Shown: positions 26,993 through 37,261, numbered from the stretch's first letter. The stretch is DNA of 64,000 nucleotides from Microbulbifer agarilyticus (GCF_019800665.1 NZ_JAHVKO010000005.1:124001-188000), one strand, 5' to 3'. The notes: generated by a model from the sequence alone, not told the origin. A program made the numbers and translations.

Positions 26993-28284
26993 GCACCGAA
27001 CTGCTGCCCCGGATTCTTGTAATGGCTATCTCTAGCCCCCGGCAAGGACGCAATCAAAATACTCGCACCTAAAATTGCTAAACTGCCGGGAATACCTGCA
27101 GTGGAAATCAATGCAGTGGCAGCGCCTGTAACAAACAACCCTTTGGTACCTGATTGCCATAACAGGTCGCCAGTTTTCCCAAGCATATCGTCTTTCGAAG
27201 TACGATGACGCAACTCGCCTGCAAGACACAGCAGCGGAGCCACGCCAAAATGCAAACCTCCCGCTACTTGTGCCGGGCCCGGGGCAGTGTTATGCCAAGT
27301 GTTGTCTTTGGTATCCATATTAATGGCGCGTCTTACTTGATCAGCAACCACATGGCTTGAAGATGCATCGCTGAGAAATATCTTCTGGCGCTCCTCAAGG
27401 TTAACCTGTCTCTTTGCCAGCTGCCGCATGGCCTCTGTTAACACCCAAGTCCCATGCTTATGAGCGGTCCACTCAATGTAAAGATCTTTATGGTGAGCCT
27501 CATACATGCATTGGGCCAAAATACCTACAGCTAGTCGTTGCTCATCAGTTCCACCCAAACCCAGAGATTTAATCGAAATCCACTCTGCTGCGAGCGCACT
27601 ATTCGTTGAAGGGACATAAAACAACTGAAATCCAGAGCGCTCCAGATTGGCCCTTTTACCCTCATCACCACGTGACATTTGCTTACTGAGTACCGTCGCA
27701 GCATGACTGAGACTTTCACAATGTCCGTTGATCCCTACTCGAAGCGGGCTTTGCTGCGTCCCAGACGATTTTGCAGTCGGCGATATCGTTAATCTCGGCC
27801 TCGCATCCTCGGGTACCCATTGCCCGCCCTGGCGATACCCCATTTCCCATAGCGCCGGACGGAGGCGGTTAGTTGCATCCTCGGTTGTTAGCCGAATATC
27901 TACAATCTCCACATCGGTCTGACAGTCTCCATAGTAACTATTCAGCTCGTACTCAATCTCAAAGCCACCCGCTACGAGCAAGCGCCGTGTAGGATACTTC
28001 GGCTTGAGCATGCTATTCACTGGACTGACGGCACCACGCAAGCTATTTACGGCCTTTACCAGTGACTGTGCATGATAGCCTTCACTACTTTGTTGAGTGC
28101 TGAGCTGCTGAAAATTATCGAGAAGCTTACGGTGATGGCCGGAGGCGAAGATGGAGCGGCCGGGGCCGCGTTGGCCCCAGGCTTTAAGCGCAGCGGCGCT
28201 TTGAGTGGCTTGCAGATATCCCACAGCAAAATCCTTTTGCAAACGGTTTTCCATGTTTTGGCGAGTTGAGCGAACGCCTATCAC
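26962..28284 (-). CDS. Unrecognised protein with C-terminal membrane segment, first gene of an accessory pair
   Basis: 440 residues counted from a GTG at 28284; an ATG at 28254 (residue 11) is equally likely, and no ribosome site decides. An N-terminal polar, Gln/Ser-rich helical region comes first. A central segment reads LYIEWTAHKHGTWVLTEAM, followed by RQLAKRQ and KIFLSDASSS; this strand-turn-helix pattern recalls the nucleophile elbow of alpha/beta hydrolases (AHSxGt), but a Lys stands where Ser would be. A hydrophobic Gly/Ala/Ile-rich stretch (about 385-420, GLFVTGAATALISTAGIPG, then LAILGASILIASLPGA) could insert in membranes. No family assigned. Confidence 0.65.
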   Translation of the reverse strand: MIGVRSTRQNMENRLQKDFAVGYLQATQSAAALKAWGQRGPGRSIFASGHHRKLLDNFQQLSTQQSSEGYHAQSLVKAVNSLRGAVSPVNSMLKPKYPTRRLLVAGGFEIEYELNSYYGDCQTDVEIVDIRLTTEDATNRLRPALWEMGYRQGGQWVPEDARPRLTISPTAKSSGTQQSPLRVGINGHCESLSHAATVLSKQMSRGDEGKRANLERSGFQLFYVPSTNSALAAEWISIKSLGLGGTDEQRLAVGILAQCMYEAHHKDLYIEWTAHKHGTWVLTEAMRQLAKRQVNLEERQKIFLSDASSSHVVADQVRRAINMDTKDNTWHNTAPGPAQVAGGLHFGVAPLLCLAGELRHRTSKDDMLGKTGDLLWQSGTKGLFVTGAATALISTAGIPGSLAILGASILIASLPGARDSHYKNPGQQFGAWLNRLRKPG

Positions 28285-28366
28285 GGAAGACTAACAAAGG
28301 GCGTGAAACATCGGCAAAAATAGTTGGAGTACTAGAGTCCCAAATGAAATAACAATCAAAGACTTG

Positions 28367-28867
28367 CTAGCGAGTGGCCCACCACAGCCGCGCTTTTAGC
28401 CCCAAGCGGGAAGCCATGCCGGCGGTCACGGTACTGACTTCACCCGAGCTATCGACGATGGCAATGGTGGGGGTTACCTTGAGGCCCCAGCTCGCACTGA
28501 GTGCACCACTGGGATCGTTGATGGTGCGGAACTTGAGATTGTGTTCCTGCTGGTAGGTGGCCACTTCGTCCGGCGTACCGGATTGCAGGGCGATACTGAT
28601 TACCTGGTATTCCTCGGATAGATCGGACACCGCCGGCGACACCACCCGGCAATAACCACACCAGGTGGCCCAGAAATAAATCAGTACGGGGCCTTTCTGA
28701 GTCATCCCCTGCAAATTGATTGGCAGGCCATTAATGTCGGGCGCCAGTAGATCCGGTGCCTGTCCTTTGGGCATGCTACGGGCGTGATACCAGGAAACCG
28801 CGACAACGACCAACACAGCCAGAAGTGCAAACTTAATCAGGGACCGCAGCCCACGTTTTACATTCAC
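28367..28867 (-). CDS. Thioredoxin-like protein disulfide oxidoreductase (TlpA/ScsD type)
   Basis: 166 residues. One N-terminal membrane anchor (about 10-25) leads to a periplasmic thioredoxin fold with the active site FWATWCGYCRVVSPAV (CGYC) and cis-Pro in KVTPTIAIVD. The layout matches small ScsD/DsbE-like redox proteins that reduce or oxidise exported cysteines. Its ATG overlaps the trmO stop by 4 nt (ATGA), so the two are translationally coupled. Confidence 0.9.
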   Translation of the reverse strand: MNVKRGLRSLIKFALLAVLVVVAVSWYHARSMPKGQAPDLLAPDINGLPINLQGMTQKGPVLIYFWATWCGYCRVVSPAVSDLSEEYQVISIALQSGTPDEVATYQQEHNLKFRTINDPSGALSASWGLKVTPTIAIVDSSGEVSTVTAGMASRLGLKARLWWATR

Positions 28868-29631
28868 TCGCCCTTTCCTTCCGTAATTACTTTCGACTCG
28901 AGCGGGGTTAGTGCCGCGACTTGAATCCCGTCATCCCCATAGCGCCATTGCAGGTTAAACCCGCACAGTTCCATCCCGTATATACGCGAGGAATCGGGCT
29001 GCTGATACGCGGGTTTGGGGTCTTGCGCGAGCACCTGTTGAATTAACGCCAACAAGTCGGTGCTCCACTCATCTTGATATTTACGCGCAATTTCCGCGAT
29101 TGGATCCGGGATATTTACCTGCGTGGCAGCCGGGGCGGTATCCGCAAATTCGCTGGCAGCGTCGGGGACATTATCGGCGTAAGGAATGTAGGGTTTGATA
29201 TCCAGGATCGGTGTGCCATTTAGCAGGTCGGCACCGGCAACGATAATTTCGACTTTTGCCGGCGCGTTGGCTTTATTCACGCGCACTTCAATCAGCCGAA
29301 CCACGGACAAGCCGATGTTATTCGGCCGAAACGGGGAGCGGGTGGCAAATACGCCCATTTTTTTATTGCCGCCAAGACGCGGTGGGCGGACCTTGGCAGA
29401 CCATTGCCCTGCTACCTGATGAAACTGCCAGGTTAGCCACAGGTGTGTATATTGCTCCAGGCCGGCGACAGCCTCCGGGTCGTTGTAGGGAGGCAGCAAT
29501 TCGAGGGATGCGCGGCTGGCATCCGCCAGCAGAGGCTGGCGCGGGATGCCGAATTTATCCGTAAAGCAGGAGTGGGTGATGGCAACGGGCTCAACACTCA
29601 GTGCAGGGATATTCAAATGCCACCCATGCAC
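28864..29631 (-). CDS. trmO: tRNA (t6A37) N6-methyltransferase
   Basis: 255 residues. The TsaA/TrmO beta-barrel signature is clear: CFTDKFGIPRQPLLAD, then THLWLTWQFHQ and FATRSPFRPNNIGLSVVRL. A C-terminal extension with SRIYGMELCGFNLQWRYG follows, typical of longer gammaproteobacterial members. TrmO uses SAM to methylate t6A37 of tRNA-Thr. The gene overlaps the preceding dehydrogenase stop by 19 nt and the following thioredoxin gene by 4 nt. Confidence 0.93.
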   Translation of the reverse strand: MHGWHLNIPALSVEPVAITHSCFTDKFGIPRQPLLADASRASLELLPPYNDPEAVAGLEQYTHLWLTWQFHQVAGQWSAKVRPPRLGGNKKMGVFATRSPFRPNNIGLSVVRLIEVRVNKANAPAKVEIIVAGADLLNGTPILDIKPYIPYADNVPDAASEFADTAPAATQVNIPDPIAEIARKYQDEWSTDLLALIQQVLAQDPKPAYQQPDSSRIYGMELCGFNLQWRYGDDGIQVAALTPLESKVITEGKGE

Positions 29632-31070
29632 AGATATTTGATCTCGAGATAATCATCGATTCCGTACTTGGAACCTTCGCGGCCACTACCGGATTCTTTG
29701 ATGCCGCCGAAGGGGGCCATCTCATTGGAAATGATGCCCTCGTTGATGCCGACCATACCGTATTCCAGCCCTTCCGATACGCGCCAGATGCGGCCGATGT
29801 CGCGGGCATAAAAATACGAGGCCAAGCCAAACTCGGTATCGTTGGCCATACGGATCGCTTCTTCTTCGGTGCTGAATTTAAATAGCGGCGCAACCGGGCC
29901 GAAAATTTCTTCTTTGAACAGGCGCATGGTGTCGTTCGCGTCCCCCAATACCGCGGGGGTATAGAAGCACGCACCCAGTTCGCTCGGGCCACCCGGGTTC
30001 AGCGCCTTGGCACCTTTGCTTAATGCGTCTTCCACCAACGCAGTAACGTCTTTGACCGCGCCCGGGTTGATCATGGGGCCAACATCGGTGCCACTGTCTG
30101 CGCCATTACCCAGGGTTAACCCGTTCACGGCCTGAGAGAATTTCTGTGCGAACTCATCGTACACGCCTTCCTGCACCAGAATGCGGTTGGCACAGACGCA
30201 GGTTTGTCCGGCATTACGGTATTTGCAGATGATCGCGCCTTTTACCGCTTCGTCGATATCCGCATCGTCGAACACGATAAACGGGGCATTACCGCCCAAC
30301 TCCATGGAGGTTTTCTTGATGGTTTCCGCACACTGGGCCTGCAACTGCTTGCCCACCGCGGTGGAACCGGTAAAGGTGAATTTGCGCACCAGCGGGTTAC
30401 TGGTCATCTCACCGCCAATTTCCCGCGAGCTTTTACCCACCACTACGTTGAAGACCCCATTGGGCACGCCGGCCTTTTCCGCCAGTACTGCCAGCGCCAG
30501 TGCGGATAGTGGTGTTTCCGATGCGGGCTTGGCAACGAAAGTACAGCCCGCGGCCAATGCGGGGGCGACCTTGCGCGCAATCATCGCACTGGGGAAATTC
30601 CATGGCGTAATAGAAGCGGTTACGCCCACCGGCTGCTTGATGACGACAATGCGCTTGTCGTCGGCTGGTGGGGCGATCACATCGCCGTAAGCACGCTTGG
30701 CCTCCTCGGCAAACCACTCCAGGTAGTTAGCGCCATAGATAATTTCGGTTTTCGCCTCCGCCAGCGGCTTGCCCTGCTCCGCGGTAAGGATTGCGGCCAG
30801 GTCATCGACGTTTTCGATAATCAGGTTGTACCAGTCGCGCAGAATTTTCGCGCGCTGTTTCACCGGCAGTGCACGCCACGCTGGCCAGGCTTCATTGGCG
30901 GCCTCGATGGCGCGACGGGTTTCGGCGGCGCCGAGGCTTGCGATGGTGGCGACGGTTTCGCCATTGGCCGGGTTGGTAACGTCCAGGGTATTACCACTAT
31001 CGGCATCCAGCCACTGGCCGTTGATAAAGGATTGCGTGCGGAACAGATCAGAATCGTTGAGCTTCGGCAT
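29613..31070 (-). CDS. gabD: Succinate-semialdehyde dehydrogenase, NADP type
   Basis: 485 residues from the ATG at 31070, behind GGAAGAGG; an upstream frame to 31115 lacks such a site. ALDH motifs: cofactor loop TGSTAVGKQLQAQCA, catalytic Glu in MELGGNAPFIVFDDAD and catalytic Cys in NAGQTCVCANR. The GabD-specific length and the CVC pair match the class that oxidises succinate semialdehyde to succinate in GABA breakdown. No gabT or transporter is nearby, so the substrate assignment rests on similarity. Confidence 0.92.
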   Translation of the reverse strand: MPKLNDSDLFRTQSFINGQWLDADSGNTLDVTNPANGETVATIASLGAAETRRAIEAANEAWPAWRALPVKQRAKILRDWYNLIIENVDDLAAILTAEQGKPLAEAKTEIIYGANYLEWFAEEAKRAYGDVIAPPADDKRIVVIKQPVGVTASITPWNFPSAMIARKVAPALAAGCTFVAKPASETPLSALALAVLAEKAGVPNGVFNVVVGKSSREIGGEMTSNPLVRKFTFTGSTAVGKQLQAQCAETIKKTSMELGGNAPFIVFDDADIDEAVKGAIICKYRNAGQTCVCANRILVQEGVYDEFAQKFSQAVNGLTLGNGADSGTDVGPMINPGAVKDVTALVEDALSKGAKALNPGGPSELGACFYTPAVLGDANDTMRLFKEEIFGPVAPLFKFSTEEEAIRMANDTEFGLASYFYARDIGRIWRVSEGLEYGMVGINEGIISNEMAPFGGIKESGSGREGSKYGIDDYLEIKYLCMGGI

Positions 31071-31100
31071 GTCAGAGCCTCTTCCTTGTGGTAGCCGACA

Positions 31101-31131
31101 GTAAAAGGGCGGCACGTGTAATGTGCCGCCC
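31101..31131 (-). terminator. Rho-independent terminator after der
   Basis: Stem GGGCGGCAC / GTGCCGCCC (31107-31115 and 31123-31131) with a 7-nt loop. On the minus strand it is followed by CTTTTAC. It ends the der transcript 12 nt after its stop and before gabD. Confidence 0.8.
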
Positions 31132-31142
31132 AGCCAATTCAG

Positions 31143-32540
31143 TTACTTTTTCTTTTTCTTCACAAACTTCATCAGGCGACGTTTCTTCGCCTTCTGGCGG
31201 TCGCTGAGCTTGTTTTTCTTACCCGCGAATGGGTTATCGCTGGTGCGGAATTCAATTTTCACCGGGGTACCGTGCAGGTCCAACGCCTTGCGGAAAGTCT
31301 TTTCCAGGTAACGGACATAGTGATTCGGCACCTGACTGGTCTGGTTACCGTGAATCACGATCACCGGCGGATTCTGCCCACCTGCGTGTGCATAGCGCAG
31401 CTTGATACGGTGACCATTCACTAGCGGAGGCTGGTGCTCACTTACCGCCCATTGCAGGATACGCGTCAGGTGGTTAGTGGAGAGCTTGTCGGTGGCCGAC
31501 TGATAAGCGGCCTCGATGGACTCGTACAGGTTACCGACGCCGGTGCCGTGCAGAGCAGAGATAAAGTGGATATCGGCAAATTCCACAAAACGCAGACGCC
31601 GTTCCAGTTCGGTTTTCACGAAGTCGCGGTGGTCCGGATCCAGGCCATCCCATTTGTTCAGCGCCACAACCAGCGCGCGGCCAGACTGGATCACGGTACC
31701 CATAAGGTGCAGGTCCTGGTCCACCAGGCCTTCACTGGCATCAATCACCAGCACCACCACATTGGCGTCTTCCACCGCCTGCAGGGTTTTGACGATGGAG
31801 AACTTCTCCACCGATTCCTTGACGTTCTTACGCCGGCGAATACCCGCGGTATCGATAATGGTGTAAGGCTTTTCGTCACGCTCGTAATTGATATACACAC
31901 TGTCGCGCGTAGTACCGGGCTGGTCGAATACCACCACGCGGTCTTCACCCAACAGACGGTTCACCAGGGTGGACTTACCCACATTCGGGCGGCCGACAAT
32001 ACCAATCTTGATGCCGCTGGCCTCGTCCACGACCTCTTCTTCGCCCACTTCCGGGAAGTCGCCAACCAGGCGCTCCATCAGCGAGCGAACACCACGGCCG
32101 TGGGTAGCGGTGGTCGGGAAGAGTTCCCCAATCCCCAGCTCGTAAAACGGTGCCAGGGCAATATCCGGGTTCACCCCATCTACCTTGTTAGCTACAAGAA
32201 TGGTGGGTTTGGAACGGGTGCGCAGGCGCTCGGCGATCATTTCATCCGCCGGAGTCAGGCCAGCACGGCAATCCACCAGGAACAGGACAAAGTCCGCCTC
32301 TTCGATCGCCTGCATGGACTGCTGCGCCATGGCCGCATCGATGCCCTCTTCGCCGCCACTGATGCCGCCGGTATCCACCAGGATCATCTTGTGGCCTTCG
32401 AATTCCGCCTCGCCATATTTACGGTCGCGGGTCAGACCGGCGTAGTTAGCCACAAGGGCATCACGGCTCTTGGTCAGGCGATTGAACAGGGTGGATTTAC
32501 CCACATTGGGGCGCCCAACCAGGGCGATTACAGGCAACAT
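31143..32540 (-). CDS. der: Ribosome assembly GTPase Der (EngA)
   Basis: 465 residues from the ATG at 32540 ([20 protein letters not shown]); the longer frame is not supported. Two consecutive GTPase domains: G1 motifs [13 protein letters not shown] and [14 protein letters not shown]3 DTGGI and DTAGI, G4 NKVD and NKWD. A KH-like domain and a highly basic tail ([16 protein letters not shown]) follow. Der is essential for 50S subunit maturation. It is the last gene of the long minus-strand block. Confidence 0.97.
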   Translation of the reverse strand: MLPVIALVGRPNVGKSTLFNRLTKSRDALVANYAGLTRDRKYGEAEFEGHKMILVDTGGISGGEEGIDAAMAQQSMQAIEEADFVLFLVDCRAGLTPADEMIAERLRTRSKPTILVANKVDGVNPDIALAPFYELGIGELFPTTATHGRGVRSLMERLVGDFPEVGEEEVVDEASGIKIGIVGRPNVGKSTLVNRLLGEDRVVVFDQPGTTRDSVYINYERDEKPYTIIDTAGIRRRKNVKESVEKFSIVKTLQAVEDANVVVLVIDASEGLVDQDLHLMGTVIQSGRALVVALNKWDGLDPDHRDFVKTELERRLRFVEFADIHFISALHGTGVGNLYESIEAAYQSATDKLSTNHLTRILQWAVSEHQPPLVNGHRIKLRYAHAGGQNPPVIVIHGNQTSQVPNHYVRYLEKTFRKALDLHGTPVKIEFRTSDNPFAGKKNKLSDRQKAKKRRLMKFVKKKKK

Positions 32541-32586
32541 AAATTGAATATACTCAAAAACTGGCCCCTTAACTGGGCCAGACCAT

Positions 32587-32614
32587 AAATACAAACGCCC
32601 GCATACTGCGGGCG
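32587..32614 (-). terminator. Hairpin between bamB and der
   Basis: Stem CGCCCGC / GCGGGCG (32596-32602 and 32608-32614), followed on the minus strand by TTTGTATTT. It may end or attenuate the bamB transcript before der. Confidence 0.6.
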
Positions 32615-32689
32615 ATAGTTAAACCAGAGCGGTTTTGCTTACCCCTGGCGCAAACCCGGGGCAGCATTGTGGGCGCTTGCTCTGCTGTT

Positions 32690-33874
32690 TCAGCGCTCCA
32701 GGCGCAGAGCCACCAGCTCACCGTCATCGGACAGCGCGAACAGCAGATCGCCATCCGCCAGCAGCGGGATGCGGATCGGATCGCGGTCAATGCGGGTACG
32801 ACCGACAAAGCGACCGGTGGTCGGATCCAGCGCATGCAGATAGCCGTCCAGGTCACCAACCACAACCACATCGACAAAGTAAGCCGGGCCACCAAGCTGG
32901 CGGCGCAGTAATTCACTGTTGGTCCACTGAATCTGGCCATTACCTACATTGTAGGCGTGGACACTGCCGTCGGCGTCGCTCAGATACACCTGGCCGGCAC
33001 CCACGGCAACACCGTGGTTAGTGGAGGCATCGCGCGCCCACAGGCCACGACCATCTTCACGGGACAGCGCAACAACGCGCCCCTGATAGCTGGCGGCGAA
33101 TACCAATTCACCGCGCACCAGCGGCGCACCGTCAATATCTACTACCCGCTCCAGCTCCGCAGTACCCTGCGGAATGGCGACGCGCTGCTCCCAGCGGGTA
33201 ATACCGTCGGTAGCACTCAAGGCAACCAGCTTGCCGTTATCCAAACCGGCGAACACAACGCCGCCAGAAATAACCGGGCTCGCGGTACCGCGCAGGGTCA
33301 GTACAGGCAAAGTGGTGTTATGGCGCCAGGTCTGTTCACCGGTTTCCGCATTGAGGCCGAGGAGCTTACCGTCTACGGTCTGCACCACCACCATACCTGC
33401 GCCAACCGCGGGAGTAGAAACAACCTCACCGCTGAGCTGGGTATCCCAGCGCTGCTCACCGGTATTCAAATCCAGTGCCACCACGCGGCCGCGGAAGTCC
33501 GCCACTACCGCGATACCCAGGCCAACGCCAACGCCGCCGCTGATGGAGCGCTCGATATCCGTTTTCCACACGCGCTTGCCGGTGCTGCGATCCAACGCGA
33601 CCACATCGCCGTCGCTGTTGGCGGCAATAATTTTTCCGTCAATCAGGCCAGGGGTCAGCATGGCGTAGCGCAGCGCATCAATATCACCGATATTGGTGGA
33701 CCACACTTCGGTCAGCCGCACGCTCTCCTGAATTTCAGTCAGCTCGACGGGATCCGTGTCTTCCTTTTCTTCATTGGAAGCACAGGCACTGATGACCGCG
33801 GCCAGGGCCACGGCAAGAATTCGGTTGAGTGCCTTGCCTGCCGCGAAGCGGTTACCGGTGTGCGTGCCTATCAT
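32690..33874 (-). CDS. bamB: BAM complex lipoprotein BamB
   Basis: 394 residues. Lipoprotein signal with lipobox VISAC (about residue 31), then an acidic segment and an eight-bladed PQQ-type beta-propeller with repeats such as GDVVALDRSTGKRVWKTDI and GRVVALDLNTGEQRWDTQL. BamB helps BamA fold outer-membrane proteins, here likely including PldA. ATGA overlap with the upstream yfgM gene links their translation. Confidence 0.96.
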   Translation of the reverse strand: MIGTHTGNRFAAGKALNRILAVALAAVISACASNEEKEDTDPVELTEIQESVRLTEVWSTNIGDIDALRYAMLTPGLIDGKIIAANSDGDVVALDRSTGKRVWKTDIERSISGGVGVGLGIAVVADFRGRVVALDLNTGEQRWDTQLSGEVVSTPAVGAGMVVVQTVDGKLLGLNAETGEQTWRHNTTLPVLTLRGTASPVISGGVVFAGLDNGKLVALSATDGITRWEQRVAIPQGTAELERVVDIDGAPLVRGELVFAASYQGRVVALSREDGRGLWARDASTNHGVAVGAGQVYLSDADGSVHAYNVGNGQIQWTNSELLRRQLGGPAYFVDVVVVGDLDGYLHALDPTTGRFVGRTRIDRDPIRIPLLADGDLLFALSDDGELVALRLER

Positions 33875-34620
33875 TGCGGGGTGCTCTCCTTGTCGGCTTC
33901 GTCTGCTTCGGTTTCGTTACCGGGCTCAGACACCGCTTCGCCTTCCGTAGTTTCATCGGATTTAGGCGCATCGCCCAAACTTTCGATTTTCAGGTCCAAC
34001 AGGCGGGAGCCTGCAGCTTGCTCCGGCAGCAAAAGCGCGCGGGCTTCCTGATAGGCGGCGCGAGCGGCGTCTTTGTCACCCTGCTGCACGAGGATGTCGC
34101 CGCGGGTTTCTGCATAGAGCCCAGCAAATGCCGCGGGGACATCGCCTTCGAGCAACTTCAGTGCTTCGCCGGTTTCGCCGCGCGCGGCTTTGACCGCAGC
34201 CAGGCGGCGCTGGGCGACAAATTTCAGCGCGTCGTCTCCGGTGTTATCCAGCGCCCACTGCAGCTGCTTGGCAGCCTCTTCCAGGTCATTGGATTCGGCG
34301 GCGAGTGCGGCCAGCTCGAGGGACGCCTGAGTGGCGTAGATACGCTTGCCAAAGTCGTCTTTCAGTTCACGGGCCAGGGACTGGGCCGTGGTCAGCTGCT
34401 TGTTATCCGGGTTGCCTTCGTTCGCTGAAACCGCAGCAACAAAGCTCTGGTACAGGTTGGAAGCTGCCTCGGCATCGCCGCGCTCCTTACCCTGCCACCA
34501 CTGCCAGCCAAAATAAGCAGAGAGCGCCAGTACCACACCGGTGACAATGCCAGTGCCATTTTCTTTCCACCAACGCTTGATGGATTCAATTTGTTCTTCT
34601 TCTGTCAGATGGTCTGCCAT
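33871..34620 (-). CDS. yfgM: YfgM-family TPR membrane protein
   Basis: 249 residues. One membrane helix (about 20-40, GIVTGVVLALSAYFGWQWW) then TPR-like helical repeats in the periplasm, e.g. LARELKDDFGKRIYATQASL. In E. coli YfgM associates with SecYEG and PpiD. The acidic C-terminus (about 205-249, Glu/Asp-rich) is longer than usual. It sits between hisS and bamB as in most gammaproteobacteria. Confidence 0.93.
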   Translation of the reverse strand: MADHLTEEEQIESIKRWWKENGTGIVTGVVLALSAYFGWQWWQGKERGDAEAASNLYQSFVAAVSANEGNPDNKQLTTAQSLARELKDDFGKRIYATQASLELAALAAESNDLEEAAKQLQWALDNTGDDALKFVAQRRLAAVKAARGETGEALKLLEGDVPAAFAGLYAETRGDILVQQGDKDAARAAYQEARALLLPEQAAGSRLLDLKIESLGDAPKSDETTEGEAVSEPGNETEADEADKESTPQ

Positions 34621-34701
34621 TTGTTATTTGCCTTATTCCCAATACCAATTCTTTGAGATGCTGTTCGCGCGCTGAGACGGCTTTCGCCTCAGAAGTGCAA
34701 T

Positions 34702-35964
34702 TTAGCCTTGTAAAATTTTTGCCAGTTCAGCAACCGCCACGGTCTGCTGCTCGACATCTGCGCGCAGGGACTTAACGGTAATTTGCCCCGCCGCCGCTTC
34801 ATCTTCGCCAATGATCAATGCGTAATCCGCGTTGCTCTTGTCGGCCTTCTTCATCTGGCTCTTGAAGCTGCCACCACCGCAGTGCGTCTGCAGGCGTAGC
34901 CACGGCAAATCACTGCGCAGCTGCTCGGCCGCGGCCAAAGCGGCTGATTGTACATCACCCACGGCAACCAGATAGGCGTCAACCTGCTGATCCAGGGTGT
35001 CGGGCAGCACTTCCAGGGTCTCCAACAGTAGCACCAGGCGCTCAACGCCAAGGCCGAAACCCACCGCGGGCGTGGGCTTGCCGCCCATCTGCTCTACCAG
35101 GCCGTCGTAGCGGCCGCCGGCACACACGGTACCCTGGGCACCAAGACTGTCGGTTACCCACTCGAAAACCGTTTTGCCATAGTAGTCGAGGCCGCGCACC
35201 AGGCGCGGGTTTACTTCATAGGTAACGCCAGCCGCGTCGAGGAAGGCGCGCAGCTGCTCAAAATGGGTGCGCGACTCGTCGTCGAGGAAGTCGAGCAGGC
35301 AGGGAGCATCGGTAAGCAGCGCCTGGGTATCCGGGTTCTTGCTGTCGAGAATCCGCAGCGGGTTGCGCTCAAGACGGCGCTGGCTGTCTTCATCCAGCTG
35401 GTCTTTGCGCGCAGACAGGTACTCCACCAGCGCATCGCGGTAAGCCGCGCGGCTCTCGCTGTTACCGAGAGAGTTCAGCTGCAGGGATACATGCTCGGAG
35501 ACACCCAACTGTTTCCACAGACGCGCGGTCATCATTAGGATCTCGGCGTCGATATCCGGACCTTCGATACCAAACACTTCCACCCCGAACTGGTGGAACT
35601 GGCGCAAGCGGCCTTTCTGCGGGCGCTCGTAACGGAACATGGGGCCGAAGTACCAGAGGCGCTGTGGCTGAATAAGCAGATTGCTCTGGATGGCCGCGCG
35701 CACCGTGCCGGCGGTACCTTCCGGGCGCAGGGTGACACTGTCACCACTCTTGTCATCGAAGGTGTACATTTCCTTTTCGACGATATCGGTGGCCTCGCCG
35801 ACGGCGCGGGCAAACAGTTGGGTCGCTTCCAGCAACGGGGTACGGATCTCACTGTATCCGTAGCGTGCGAAGAGTTCGCTGAGGGTGCTTTCCACGTATT
35901 GCCACACCGGGGACTGGGTGGGCAGCAGGTCATTCATGCCGCGGATGGCGCGAAGTTGTTTCAA
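34702..35964 (-). CDS. hisS: Histidyl-tRNA synthetase
   Basis: 420 residues. Class II motifs: motif 2 ([20 protein letters not shown]), the HisA motifs [15 protein letters not shown] and the motif 3 Arg in [16 protein letters not shown]-terminal anticodon-binding domain begins near residue 325. It charges tRNA-His. Classical neighbours ispG and yfgM flank it. Confidence 0.97.
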   Translation of the reverse strand: MKQLRAIRGMNDLLPTQSPVWQYVESTLSELFARYGYSEIRTPLLEATQLFARAVGEATDIVEKEMYTFDDKSGDSVTLRPEGTAGTVRAAIQSNLLIQPQRLWYFGPMFRYERPQKGRLRQFHQFGVEVFGIEGPDIDAEILMMTARLWKQLGVSEHVSLQLNSLGNSESRAAYRDALVEYLSARKDQLDEDSQRRLERNPLRILDSKNPDTQALLTDAPCLLDFLDDESRTHFEQLRAFLDAAGVTYEVNPRLVRGLDYYGKTVFEWVTDSLGAQGTVCAGGRYDGLVEQMGGKPTPAVGFGLGVERLVLLLETLEVLPDTLDQQVDAYLVAVGDVQSAALAAAEQLRSDLPWLRLQTHCGGGSFKSQMKKADKSNADYALIIGEDEAAAGQITVKSLRADVEQQTVAVAELAKILQG

Positions 35965-35994
35965 CGGTAGTCCTTAAATACAGTTCGTACGCGA

Positions 35995-36012
35995 TGCCGG
36001 CATCCGCCGGCA
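35995..36012 (-). other. Intercistronic hairpin between ispG and hisS
   Basis: TGCCGGC / GCCGGCA with a 4-nt loop in the 55-nt gap between the ispG stop and the hisS start. No T-tract follows, so a processing or stabilising stem is more likely than a terminator. Confidence 0.4.
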
Positions 36013-36019
36013 CCCAATA

Positions 36020-37141
36020 TTATTCGGTGGTTTCCTTGGCGATGATGTTCGCCTCTTGCTCCGCCTTGGCCGCAGCCTTTTCGCGGATCAGCTGCTCCAG
36101 ATCGTCCACCAGGTTGTCATTCTTGAATTTGCGGTCCGGCTGCCCGTCGACATAAATCGCGTGGCTGGGTGTGCCACCCGCCAGGCCGATATCCGCCTCT
36201 TTTGCTTCACCCGGGCCGTTCACGATACAGCCGATGACCGCCACATCCAGCGGCGTGGTGATATCTTCCAGACGGGTCTCCAGCTCGTTCATAGTTTTCA
36301 CCACGTCGAAGTTCTGGCGAGAACAGCTGGGGCAGGCAATAAAATTGATGCCCTTGGTGCGCAGGCGCAGGCTCTTGAGCAGGTCCCAGCCTACTTTCAC
36401 CTCTTCCACCGGGTCTGCAGCGAGGGAGACACGCAGGGTGTCGCCAATCCCGTCCAGCAGCAGCGCACCGAGGCCAATGGCCGATTTCACGGTGCCCGCG
36501 CGCAGCCCGCCGGCTTCGGTAATACCGAGGTGCAGCGGCTGCTCAATCTGGGTCGCCAGCTTGCGGTAGGCGGCGGTGGCCATAAAAATATCCGACGCCT
36601 TTACGCTGACCTTGAAGTCCTGAAAGTTCAGGCTGTCGAGAATATCCACATGGCGCAGCGCGGATTCGACCAGCGCATCCGGCGTGGGTTCACCGTATTT
36701 TTTCTGCAGGTCTTTTTCCAGAGAGCCCGCGTTAACGCCGATACGAATCGGGATATTCATGTCCCGCGCCTTGTCCACCACTGCGCGAATGCGCTTTTCG
36801 CGGCCAATATTGCCCGGATTAATACGCAGGCAGTCCACTCCCAGATCCGCCACGCGCAGTGCGATGCGATAGTCGAAGTGAATATCCGCAACCAGCGGCA
36901 CCGCCACCTGCTTCTTGATCTCGCCAAAGGCCTCCGCTGCGTCCATGGAGGGCACAGACACCCGCACGATATCCGCACCGGCGTTTTCCAGACGCTGAAT
37001 CTGATCCACAGTGGCAGCTACATCGCAGGTTTCCGTATTTGTCATGCTCTGGACGGAAATGGGCGCACCACCGCCGACCGGCACATTGCCCACCATGATC
37101 TGGCGTGACACGCGACGAACTATGGGTGACTCGAACTGCAT
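36020..37141 (-). CDS. ispG: HMBPP synthase (GcpE)
   Basis: 373 residues. TIM-barrel start [20 protein letters not shown] and ferredoxin-like C-terminal domain with the [4Fe-4S] cysteines in [10 protein letters not shown] and GCIVNGPGE. It converts methylerythritol cyclodiphosphate to HMBPP in the MEP isoprenoid pathway. It needs Fe-S clusters, which the isc operon a few genes upstream supplies. Confidence 0.97.
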   Translation of the reverse strand: MQFESPIVRRVSRQIMVGNVPVGGGAPISVQSMTNTETCDVAATVDQIQRLENAGADIVRVSVPSMDAAEAFGEIKKQVAVPLVADIHFDYRIALRVADLGVDCLRINPGNIGREKRIRAVVDKARDMNIPIRIGVNAGSLEKDLQKKYGEPTPDALVESALRHVDILDSLNFQDFKVSVKASDIFMATAAYRKLATQIEQPLHLGITEAGGLRAGTVKSAIGLGALLLDGIGDTLRVSLAADPVEEVKVGWDLLKSLRLRTKGINFIACPSCSRQNFDVVKTMNELETRLEDITTPLDVAVIGCIVNGPGEAKEADIGLAGGTPSHAIYVDGQPDRKFKNDNLVDDLEQLIREKAAAKAEQEANIIAKETTE

Positions 37142-37200
37142 AACAGAACCTGCGTTAGTGTTGAGCGGGGACGGAAAAACGGGAGGATTATAGATAGATT

Positions 37201-37227
37201 GGGCGCAAACCTACAGAGTTTGCGCCC
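37201..37227 (-). other. Intercistronic hairpin between rodZ and ispG
   Basis: A 10-bp perfect stem GGGCGCAAAC / GTTTGCGCCC with a 7-nt loop, 35 nt after the rodZ stop. No T-tract on the minus strand. It may mark a transcript end or processing point within the cluster. Confidence 0.5.
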
Positions 37228-37261
37228 TTCGCAAGGAGAATAAGAAGCTCAAACCGGGGCG

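Noticed and set aside
31434..32588. 384-residue plus-strand frame opposite der
   Set aside because: Antisense shadow of der; no ribosome site or family resemblance.
36056..37108. 350-residue plus-strand frame opposite ispG
   Set aside because: Antisense shadow of ispG with His/Arg-rich complement composition.
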